A stretch of DNA of 64,000 nt, from the NCBI GenBank assembly GCA_021741355.1, contig JAIOXZ010000004.1, positions 152,702-216,701 of the forward strand, written 5' to 3'. The position numbers and the translations under genes are program-made. Positions 57,807-64,000 of this stretch are shown one piece after another. The notes beneath the pieces were generated by a model. That model had not been told where the DNA came from and ran no database searches. It saw nothing but the letters and a program-made list of their open reading frames with translations. Numbering within the stretch: position 1 is the first letter of the stretch; each line of letters starts with the position of its first letter. Source of the DNA: Caulobacter sp. (GTDB taxonomy: Bacteria > Pseudomonadota > Alphaproteobacteria > Caulobacterales > Caulobacteraceae).

Positions 57807-58763
57807 CTACTGCGGTCCGCGGAGGTCCTGCGGGGCTTCCGCCGGCGGGACCGTGGTGGCGGGCGTCGGCGTTGCGCCCGGGGCAGCAGTGATGGCGGGC
57901 GTTGCGGGCGCGACGGCTGCAGGAGGCGTTTCAGGCTCTGCAACGACGGGCGTGGCGGCGGCTTCTTCCGTGGGTAACAGATCGTCGATCGCGGTCGACG
58001 AAGCGGCATCCGGTGCGGCGGCCGGCTGCTCGATCAACGCATCATTGGCGGCGACGGCCGGGTCTGCGAGCGGCGTGTCGGCCGCCGCAGCGGGCGCGTC
58101 CGGGGCGCCCTCGACAGGTCCGCTGGCCATAGGGTCGACCGGGGGCGCCGGTTCCGCAGATTCGTCGGCGGGCGGCGGCGGGGCCACAATCGGGGTGGCG
58201 CCCTTGGCATTGTAGGTCAGGACCTGGCCAAACAGCAGTGAGCGGGTCTCAAGTGTCTTGGCCGTCTCGGTGCATTTGGCCGGCGGCGACCAGGACATCC
58301 AGAACTGCGCCAGCTGCGCCTTTGGCACATTGGTCGCCCCCATCCAGACGGCTCGCCCCCGTTTGATGGCGGCGGCGCCCTGCGGCTGGATCGGGGTCGG
58401 GCTGGCTTTTTCAGCGGCCTCCATGGCGCTGGCGAAGAGCGCGAGGTTGCGCTTGGCCTCCTCGCGCTGTTCCGGATAGATCACCGCAATGTTCTCTTCG
58501 GTGCTCGGCGTCGGCCAGGCCCGCTCGATGCGGATCACCTCGGGCATCGCCCGGTCGTAGAGATCGACGTAGGCCGAGATCGCGCCGTAGCACCAGCCGA
58601 CATAGCCGTAGTCATCCGTCGGCGCCGTGACGGCTCCGCCCTGGATCGGCAGGGGTGCGACGTCCTGCTTGCGCGGAACGGCGGTGGCGACGGGCGCATC
58701 CGACGCGGCGGCGGCGGATCCATCCTGGAACAGCAGGGCGAGGACGAGAAGATACGGGGCCAT
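57807..58763 (-). CDS. Exported Pro/Ala-rich hypothetical protein
   Basis: The 318-residue protein has a short signal-like N-terminus (MAPYLLVLALLFQDGSA), a conserved-looking folded part (about 45-190, with GYVGWCYGAISAYVDLYDRA and FWMSWSPPAKCTETAKTLE), and a long disordered tail rich in Ala, Pro, Thr and Glu. No function is assigned. It converges on metH. Confidence 0.75.
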   Translation of the reverse strand: MAPYLLVLALLFQDGSAAAASDAPVATAVPRKQDVAPLPIQGGAVTAPTDDYGYVGWCYGAISAYVDLYDRAMPEVIRIERAWPTPSTEENIAVIYPEQREEAKRNLALFASAMEAAEKASPTPIQPQGAAAIKRGRAVWMGATNVPKAQLAQFWMSWSPPAKCTETAKTLETRSLLFGQVLTYNAKGATPIVAPPPPADESAEPAPPVDPMASGPVEGAPDAPAAAADTPLADPAVAANDALIEQPAAAPDAASSTAIDDLLPTEEAAATPVVAEPETPPAAVAPATPAITAAPGATPTPATTVPPAEAPQDLRGPQ

Positions 58764-58785
58764 TCAAGGTCCTAAAGCTGTTGCG

Positions 58786-61700
58786 TCAGGCGTCGCCGCC
58801 GGTCTTTCGACCGAAACCGCCGCCCCCCGGGGTTTCAATCTCGACGACGTCGCCCGGCCGCACGGAAATCGAGAAGCAGCCTGAAAGTTCCCTTACAGCG
58901 CCGTCGGCCGTTCTCAAACGCTGGCGGCCGGGCAGGGCGGCGCCACCCCCACAGATTCCCTGCGGACTGTGGCTTCGGCGTGACGAGAGCAGGGCCGATT
59001 CCATCGGGGCCAGGAAGCGGACATGGCGGATGGTTCCGTCGCCGCCGCGCCGGGCGCCATCGCCACCGGAGCCCGGTCGAACCGAGAAGGTCTCGACCCG
59101 CACCGGGAAGCGCCGCTCGAGGATTTCGGGGTCGGTCAGCCGGCTGTTGGTCATATGGGTGTGGATCGCGCTGGTTCCGGCCCGGCCGGCCGTCGCGCCC
59201 GCGCCGCCGCAGATCGTCTCGTAGTACTGCCGCTCGTCGTCGCCGAAAGTGAAGTTGTTCATCGTGCCCTGGCTGTTGGCCATGACGCCGAGGGCCGCAT
59301 AGAGGGCGTCGACCACGTGCTGGCTGGTCTCGACGTTGCCCGCGACCACGGCCGCCGGGGGCTCGGGATCGAGCATCGAGCCGTGTCGTGTGAGGATCTT
59401 CAGCGGTGTCAGGCAGCCGGCGTTCAGCGGGATGTCGTCATCCACCAGGCTGCGGAACACATACAGCGCCGCCGCGTCGACGATGGCCGAGGGCGCGTTG
59501 AAGTTGCTGCCCAGCTGGTCGGCGGATCCGGTGAAGTCGAGCACTGCCTCGCCAGCCGCCGCATCGACGGTGATCTTCACGACGATCTCGCCGCCGCCGT
59601 CCATCGGCACGCGCGCCTCGCCGTCGGTGAGCTTGGTCAGGGCCCGGCGGACGGCCTGCTCGGCGTTCTTCTGCACGAAGGTCATGTAGCGGGCGACGAC
59701 GCCCTCGCCGTAGGCCTCGATCATGCCGGAGACCGCCGCCGCGCCGGCCTGGCAGGCGGCGATCTGGGCCTTGAGATCGGCGATGTTGCGGTCGGGCGCC
59801 CTGGATGGCCACTGGCCCGTCAACAGCGCCGCGCGGGTTTCGGCCTCGAGGAACCGTCCGTCACGCATGATCGGCACGGCGTCGAGCAGAACGCCTTCCT
59901 CGTCCAGGGTCGTCGAGAATGGTGGCATCGAGCCGGGCTGCACCCCGCCGACGTCAGCATGGTGACCGCGCGCCGCGACATAAAAGGCCGGGGCCTCGCC
60001 GCCCGCCATGAAGATCGGCATCACGACGGTGATGTCGGGCAGGTGCGTGCCGCCGAAGTAGGGGTTGTTGAGCGCGAAGGCCTCGCCGGGACGCAGCACC
60101 GGATGCCGCGCCTGGGTCGCCCGCACGCTGGCGCCCATGCTGCCAAGGTGCACCGGCATGTGCGGCGCGTTGGCCACGAGCCCGCCGTCGGCGTCGAACA
60201 GGGCGCAGGAGAAGTCGAGCCGCTCCTTGATGTTGACCGAATGGGCCGTCCGCTCCAGCGCCGCCCCCATCGCCTCGGCGACCCCCATGAAGCGGCGGTT
60301 GAACAGCTCCAGGGTGACCGGATCCGGGGCGTCAGCGGCGATGATCCCGGCGGAGAGGGGCGTGACGCGGGTCAGTCGGATCAGGCCGTGGGCTTCCGCC
60401 GTCGCACGCCAGCCGGCGGCCACGGCGATCTGGGTGTCGGCGCGGATGATCAGGGCCGGGCCGTCGACCGGTTCATCGAGCTCGTCCGCCATGAAAGCCC
60501 TTCCCCCTTGATGGGGGAAGGGTTGGGATGGGGGCGCCATCCCCGTTTCCGCAAGAACCCACTGCGCCACGTCATGGGGACGGCCGAATGCGTCGTCGTC
60601 CCGAATACGCATCACCCGATAGCCCTGCGATGCCAGCCAGGCATCCCGCTCGGCGTCATAAACCTGGGCGTCGGGCAAATCGTGTCGCCGGCCATCAACT
60701 TCGATCACCAGTCGGGATTCGTGATGAACAAAGTCGGCGATGAAGCGGCCGACCGGGGCCTGTCGCCGGATGCCAAGCCGGAGTTTGCGAAGGGCCTTCC
60801 AGAGGTTCTGCTCGCTCGCCGGCATGGTCTTCCGCAAGCGGCGGGCCCGGCTGATTGCGCCGTAGCTATGACGTGGCTTGGCGCTCCAATCGGCACGCCT
60901 CGGCGCACCCCCATCCCCGGCCCTTCCCCCATCGAGGGGGAAGGGGGAAGAGGCCGCGACGACCTCGGTTTCGACGTTCGCGATTATGATCGCACGGTCG
61001 GGTTCAACGAAGCCGAACAGCCGCTGATGAGCCTTTTCGAAGGCGTGCTTTGCGCGATCCATGCGGGTGAATTCTACCGCCAGGGCGGCGTCGGCGCCGT
61101 CGTAACGGAGCAGCAGGCGGCTGATCGGCTTGGCGGGCTCGGCGCCCTGCGCGCGAAGCGCCGCGCTGGCCTCTACGACCAGTCGCTCCGCCGTCTCCCG
61201 AGCCGCTTGCAGTCCCGCCTCGCTGAGCGGCCGTTCCACCCCGCCCTGTCTCAGCGCCCCCACCCGCGCCTGGCCGATACCCCAGGCGGACAGCAGCGAA
61301 GCGTGGCGCGGGCTGAGCACCTCGGTGACGCCGAGCGCGTCGGCCACCTGGCAGCAGACCTGTCCCGCCGCCCCGCCGAACGACACCAGCGCGTGGCCGC
61401 GCGGGTCGAAGCCGCGCTCGGTGGAGATCCGGCGCACGGCCTGGGCCATCTGCTCGACGGCCACCGCCACGAATCCCTCGGCGGCGGCTTCCACAGTCAG
61501 GTCCATAGCGGCGGCCAGGTCCGCCAGGCGGGCGTGGGCGGCCAGCGAGTCCAGGGCTGCGTCGCCGTTCGGTCCGAACACCGAGGGGAAAAAGCGCGGG
61601 TCGAGCCGGCCGAGGATCAGGTTGGCGTCCGTCACGGTCGCCGGACCGCCCCGGCCATAGCATGCGGGACCCGGATTGGCGCCGGCGCTGGCGGGGCCGG

Positions 61701-62727
61701 CCAGGGCGCGGAAGCCGTCGAAGGTCAGAATCGAGCCGCCGCCTGCCGCAACGGTCTCCACATCGAGCATCGGACTGCGCAGCTTCGCGCCGGCCACCTT
61801 CGCCGCGTCGCGCCGCTCCAGCACCCCGGCGAAGCGGCAGACGTCGGTGGACGTGCCGCCCATGTCGAAGCCGAGCACGGCCGCCGCGCCGGCGCTTTCC
61901 GCCGTGCGGGCGACGCCGACCACCCCGCCGGCGGGGCCGGAGACCACCGCATCCTTGCCCCGGAAGGCGTTCGCACGGACCAGCGCGCCGGCGGAGGTCA
62001 TGAACCACAGCGGCGCGCCCGCGACAGCGTCGGCCACCTGCTGGACATAGGCTTGCAGTACCGGCGTCAGATAGGCGTCGGCCACCGCCGTTTCGGCGCG
62101 GGGCACGAAGCGGGGCAGGGGGCTGACCTCGTGGCTCAGCGCGACATAGTCAAAGCCCGCCGCCCGGGCGATCTCGCCGGCCGCCAGTTCATGGGCGGGG
62201 TTCAGGTCGCTGTGCAGGAAGGCGATGGCGACGCTGCTGAAACCCTCCGCCCGCGCCCGGCGCAGATCCGCGTCCAGGGCCGCCGGCTCAAGGCCCGTCA
62301 CGACCGCGCCATCCGCCGCCAACCGCTCGGCCGCCTCGACGACGCCGCTGTAGAGCGGTTCCGGCCGAATCAGATCGAGGGCGAACAACTCCGGCCGGGA
62401 CTGGTCGCCGATCAGCACCGAGTCGCCGAAGCCGCGGGTCGTCACCAACAGGGTCCGGGCGCCCTTGCGCTCAAGCAGGGCGTTGGTCGCGACCGTGGTG
62501 CCCATCTTGATTGCTGCGACGCGCGCGGCGGGAAAGGGCGCGCCCGGTTCAACCGCCAGCAGGCGGCGCATGGCTTCGACGGCCGCATCCGGATAGGACG
62601 GCGAGGCGGACAGCAGCTTCAGCGTCTGTTCCACGCCGCCGGGCGCGCGTCCGATCACGTCGGTGAAGGTGCCGCCGCGATCGATCCAGAAGGTCCATCC
62701 CGCTGCGTCATCAGCAACCGTTGTCAT
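58786..62727 (-). CDS. Fused hydantoinase A/B (5-oxoprolinase-like) with an in-frame DUF559 nuclease insertion
   Basis: The 1313-residue protein combines HyuA (about residues 1-594 and 746-790, starting DAAGWTFWIDRGGTFTDVIG, with VSGPAGGVVGVA and GFDMGGTSTDVCRF) and HyuB (from about 795, DPVTLELFNRRFMGVAEAMG, to FLAPMESALLSSRR and GGGGFGRK). Such ATP-dependent enzymes open cyclic amides like 5-oxoproline or hydantoins. Between 594 and 746 lies a foreign DUF559 domain (see 60498-60947). The stretch normally linking VETEVV to DGPALI in HyuA seems shortened. Whether the enzyme still works is unclear. Confidence 0.88.
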   Translation of the reverse strand: MTTVADDAAGWTFWIDRGGTFTDVIGRAPGGVEQTLKLLSASPSYPDAAVEAMRRLLAVEPGAPFPAARVAAIKMGTTVATNALLERKGARTLLVTTRGFGDSVLIGDQSRPELFALDLIRPEPLYSGVVEAAERLAADGAVVTGLEPAALDADLRRARAEGFSSVAIAFLHSDLNPAHELAAGEIARAAGFDYVALSHEVSPLPRFVPRAETAVADAYLTPVLQAYVQQVADAVAGAPLWFMTSAGALVRANAFRGKDAVVSGPAGGVVGVARTAESAGAAAVLGFDMGGTSTDVCRFAGVLERRDAAKVAGAKLRSPMLDVETVAAGGGSILTFDGFRALAGPASAGANPGPACYGRGGPATVTDANLILGRLDPRFFPSVFGPNGDAALDSLAAHARLADLAAAMDLTVEAAAEGFVAVAVEQMAQAVRRISTERGFDPRGHALVSFGGAAGQVCCQVADALGVTEVLSPRHASLLSAWGIGQARVGALRQGGVERPLSEAGLQAARETAERLVVEASAALRAQGAEPAKPISRLLLRYDGADAALAVEFTRMDRAKHAFEKAHQRLFGFVEPDRAIIIANVETEVVAASSPFPLDGGRAGDGGAPRRADWSAKPRHSYGAISRARRLRKTMPASEQNLWKALRKLRLGIRRQAPVGRFIADFVHHESRLVIEVDGRRHDLPDAQVYDAERDAWLASQGYRVMRIRDDDAFGRPHDVAQWVLAETGMAPPSQPFPHQGGRAFMADELDEPVDGPALIIRADTQIAVAAGWRATAEAHGLIRLTRVTPLSAGIIAADAPDPVTLELFNRRFMGVAEAMGAALERTAHSVNIKERLDFSCALFDADGGLVANAPHMPVHLGSMGASVRATQARHPVLRPGEAFALNNPYFGGTHLPDITVVMPIFMAGGEAPAFYVAARGHHADVGGVQPGSMPPFSTTLDEEGVLLDAVPIMRDGRFLEAETRAALLTGQWPSRAPDRNIADLKAQIAACQAGAAAVSGMIEAYGEGVVARYMTFVQKNAEQAVRRALTKLTDGEARVPMDGGGEIVVKITVDAAAGEAVLDFTGSADQLGSNFNAPSAIVDAAALYVFRSLVDDDIPLNAGCLTPLKILTRHGSMLDPEPPAAVVAGNVETSQHVVDALYAALGVMANSQGTMNNFTFGDDERQYYETICGGAGATAGRAGTSAIHTHMTNSRLTDPEILERRFPVRVETFSVRPGSGGDGARRGGDGTIRHVRFLAPMESALLSSRRSHSPQGICGGGAALPGRQRLRTADGAVRELSGCFSISVRPGDVVEIETPGGGGFGRKTGGDA
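60498..60947 (-). mobile_element. DUF559 endonuclease-domain cassette with terminal inverted repeats inside hyuAB
   Basis: The ends 60498-60537 and 60902-60947 are near-identical inverted copies of about 40 bases, each also palindromic in itself (TTCCCCCTTGATGGGGGAAG and TTCCCCCATCGAGGGGGAAG). Between them lies a DUF559/Vsr-like domain with LWKALRKLRLGIRRQAPVG, candidate catalytic D665 (FIADF), E676 and D678 (LVIEVDGRRH), and the RVMRIRDDDAF end. The cassette is about 450 bases, has lower GC than hyuAB, and leaves the reading frame open across both junctions. DUF559 genes are elsewhere known as free-standing genes flanked by such repeats; insertion inside an enzyme gene is striking. Confidence 0.85.
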
Positions 62728-62762
62728 GCCAGCGCCACGATCATAAGCTGCAAATCGATCCC

Positions 62763-63458
62763 ATGAGTTTCTGGCGCACCATAGCAGGCCTCGCGGCGCG
62801 TCGCGTCGATGACGCCGAATGCCCCGACTGTCCTCCCGGCCCCCCGGGAGAGGACCCCGCCTTCACGACCGCCGTCACGGCGCTGGGCGCCAAGCTGGCC
62901 AAGGCCGACGGTCGCGCGGACCAGGGCGAATTCGACGCCTTCGCGATCGTCTTCCAACCGGATGCCGGCTCCGAGCGCAATGTTCACCGCCTCTATGATC
63001 TGGCCCGCCAGACCACGCGGGGATTCGAGAGCTACGCCAAGCGACTCGCCAGACGTTACCGCAACTGCCCGCAATTGCTGGAAGATGTGCTCGACGGCCT
63101 GTTCCATATCGCCGGCTCCGACGGCGCGGTGACGCGTGACGAACTGGACTATCTGGAGGCGGTGTCCGACCTGTTCGGGTTCTCAGCCTTGACGTTCCGA
63201 CGGCTCAAGGCGACCCACCTCGGCGCCGGGCCTGATGACCCGTACGTGATCCTGGGCGTACTGCCCGACGCCGCCGACGATGTGGTTCACGCCGCCTGGC
63301 GGGCGCAGGTGTCTGCATCTCATCCCGACCGCGCCAGGGCCCGGGGGCTGCCCAGCGAGTTCATCGCCGTGGCCGAGACGAAGACCGCGACGATCAACGC
63401 CGCCTTTGATTCGGTGATGCGGGAGCGCCGCGAGATGGCGCTGGTCGGCGCTGACTGA
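62763..63458 (+). CDS. DjlA-like co-chaperone with TerB and J domains
   Basis: The 231-residue protein has a TerB-like helical domain (about 35-150: VTALGAKLAKADGRADQGEF, AGSDGAVTRDELDYL) and a C-terminal J domain with the HPD motif in SASHPDRARARG. It has no membrane segment, unlike classical DjlA. It is divergent from hyuAB with start codons only 35 bases apart, so the two promoters must overlap. The ATG at 62763 is preferred. Confidence 0.85.
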   Translation: MSFWRTIAGLAARRVDDAECPDCPPGPPGEDPAFTTAVTALGAKLAKADGRADQGEFDAFAIVFQPDAGSERNVHRLYDLARQTTRGFESYAKRLARRYRNCPQLLEDVLDGLFHIAGSDGAVTRDELDYLEAVSDLFGFSALTFRRLKATHLGAGPDDPYVILGVLPDAADDVVHAAWRAQVSASHPDRARARGLPSEFIAVAETKTATINAAFDSVMRERREMALVGAD

Positions 63459-63494
63459 CCAGGCAATCCCGGAAATTGTGCGCTTTCCGCGCGT

Positions 63495-63509
63495 GTTCAG
63501 TTGACGTTC
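63495..63509 (+). promoter_or_regulatory. SOS-type box GTTC-N7-GTTC over a candidate -35 element
   Basis: GTTCAGTTGACGTTC fits the alphaproteobacterial LexA consensus GTTC-N7-GTTC exactly. It covers TTGACG (63501-63506), which could be a -35 element with an AT-rich -10 (CAAAATAG) about 16 bases on. It lies about 60 bases before the next gene. LexA control is inferred from the motif. Confidence 0.6.
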
Positions 63510-63569
63510 AGCGGTTAACAACAAAATAGTATGTTGTAGCCGCGCCTCTCGCGGCTCGCCGAGGACACG

Positions 63570-63866
63570 ATGGACAGATTGAACTCTGCGGGGGGTTCTG
63601 GTTCGGCTTTGAAGAGCCTGGCCTGGTTGGCCGGGGCTCTGGCCACCTGCGCTGCGCTGGCCGTTGGCGCCGTTCTGGCGGTGTTCGCCGCCGCCACCGT
63701 CGTCCTCATCGCCCTGATGTCGAGCGCCCTGCTGGCGCTTGCCGGTCTGGCGATGCGCGCGCGCCGCACCGTCCGCGCCCGCCCGACCGGTGATCCCGAC
63801 GTCATCGAAGCCCGCAACGTCGGCGGCCACTCCTGGGTCGCCTACGGCTGGAACGAGCGGCGCTAG
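63570..63866 (+). CDS. Small double-pass membrane protein, possible SOS gene
   Basis: The 98-residue protein has a long hydrophobic stretch (about residues 18-62) that likely forms two helices, a basic loop ARRTVRARP, and a C-terminal domain with IEARNVGGHSWVAYGW. No family is recognised. It is preceded by an SOS-type box and followed at once by the IS630-type end, the TA of its TAG stop probably being the IS target. Small inner-membrane SOS proteins such as SidA block division in Caulobacter; a similar role here is speculative. Confidence 0.78.
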   Translation: MDRLNSAGGSGSALKSLAWLAGALATCAALAVGAVLAVFAAATVVLIALMSSALLALAGLAMRARRTVRARPTGDPDVIEARNVGGHSWVAYGWNERR

Positions 63867-64000
63867 AGCGTTCGACGGTTAAGTTGGTGCATAGCCGGCA
63901 TGTTGGAAGTAGTTGGCGCATTCCTGGGGTGTGAAGGCGTCGAGGACTTGGCCGATCCTGTCCCAGAGATTGTCTCGGGTGCGTTCGGATGCCTTGCGCA
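63865..64000 (-). mobile_element. IS630-family insertion sequence (left end, partial)
   Basis: The IS end begins after TA (63864-63865) with GAGCGTTCGACGGTTAAGTTGG. IS630 elements duplicate TA on insertion. The only other content visible is the transposase C-terminus. The element runs out of the window. Confidence 0.75.
63879..64000 (-). CDS. IS630-family transposase, C-terminal end (partial)
   Basis: The reverse strand reads KASERTRDNLWDRIGQVLDAF and then TPQECANYFQHAGYAPT before stop TAA at 63881-63879. The DAFTPxECxNYxxxAGY ending is a hallmark of IS630-type transposases. The rest, including the DDE catalytic core, lies beyond the window. Confidence 0.85.
   Translation of the reverse strand, partial: RKASERTRDNLWDRIGQVLDAFTPQECANYFQHAGYAPT

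Noticed and set aside
60493..60955. HyuA, DUF559 protein and HyuB as three separate genes
   Set aside because: The HyuA C-terminal strand DGPALIIRADTQIAV comes after the DUF559 region in the same frame, so the insertion lies inside HyuA and no stop separates the parts.

Overview
The window is about 64 kb of a high-GC chromosome from an alphaproteobacterium, most likely a member of the Caulobacterales (Caulobacter, Phenylobacterium or Brevundimonas type). The pointers are a gene transfer agent (GTA) tail cluster, a histidine kinase with the length and layout of PleC, a CAU-1-like subclass B3 metallo-beta-lactamase next to metF, a split metH, and intergenic inverted repeats of a kind common in this class. 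Nearly all of the window is densely packed coding sequence with many 4-base start/stop overlaps. There is no rRNA, tRNA or CRISPR that I can see.

Layout. 1-5644: 3' end of a GTA cluster (distal tail, hub, NlpC/P60 peptidase, megatron). 5697-9206: DnaJ-like protein, then a PepSY protein with an OmpR-type two-component system. 9285-14620: an unknown protein, then the cytochrome c maturation genes ccmI-ccmE-ccmF-ccmH without ccmG. 14752-22647: HtrA protease, a second two-component system, a D-amino-acid-oxidase-like protein with permuted domain order, and glnE. 22710-24715: EF-hand protein, an ECF sigma factor broken by an in-frame amber codon, a membrane protein and a CnrX/ZraP-like sensor. 24718-33086: pleC-like kinase, EamA transporter, pepN, semialdehyde dehydrogenase, hypothetical. 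33330-43414: two acyl-CoA dehydrogenases, a TPR-array protein, a vWA protein, and a Sel1-type lipoprotein with a beta-helix protein. 43421-49768: amidase, ettA, tandem-HTH regulator, hydroxyacid dehydrogenase, a 34-residue membrane peptide behind a perfect palindrome, and a single-domain response regulator. 49924-57804: VOC protein, then a methionine-cycle operon: ArsR-methyltransferase regulator, metF, B3 metallo-beta-lactamase, metH N-terminal half, two unknown genes and metH C-terminal half. 57807-64000: a hypothetical, a fused hydantoinase/oxoprolinase carrying an in-frame DUF559 nuclease insertion, a DjlA-like protein, a small membrane protein behind an SOS-type box, and the end of an IS630-type element.

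The strongest signals are: (1) the DUF559 nuclease domain flanked by roughly 40-bp terminal inverted repeats inside hyuAB with the reading frame kept; (2) the circularly permuted, Tat-lipoprotein D-amino-acid-oxidase-like enzyme; (3) the single amber codon in an otherwise intact ECF sigma gene; (4) a GTTC-N7-GTTC box over the promoter of a small membrane protein; (5) the palindrome-controlled 34-residue peptide; (6) the operator-over-start arrangement and the beta-lactamase-fold enzyme in the methionine operon. All function calls come from reading the sequence and from memory of protein families. No database search was run.
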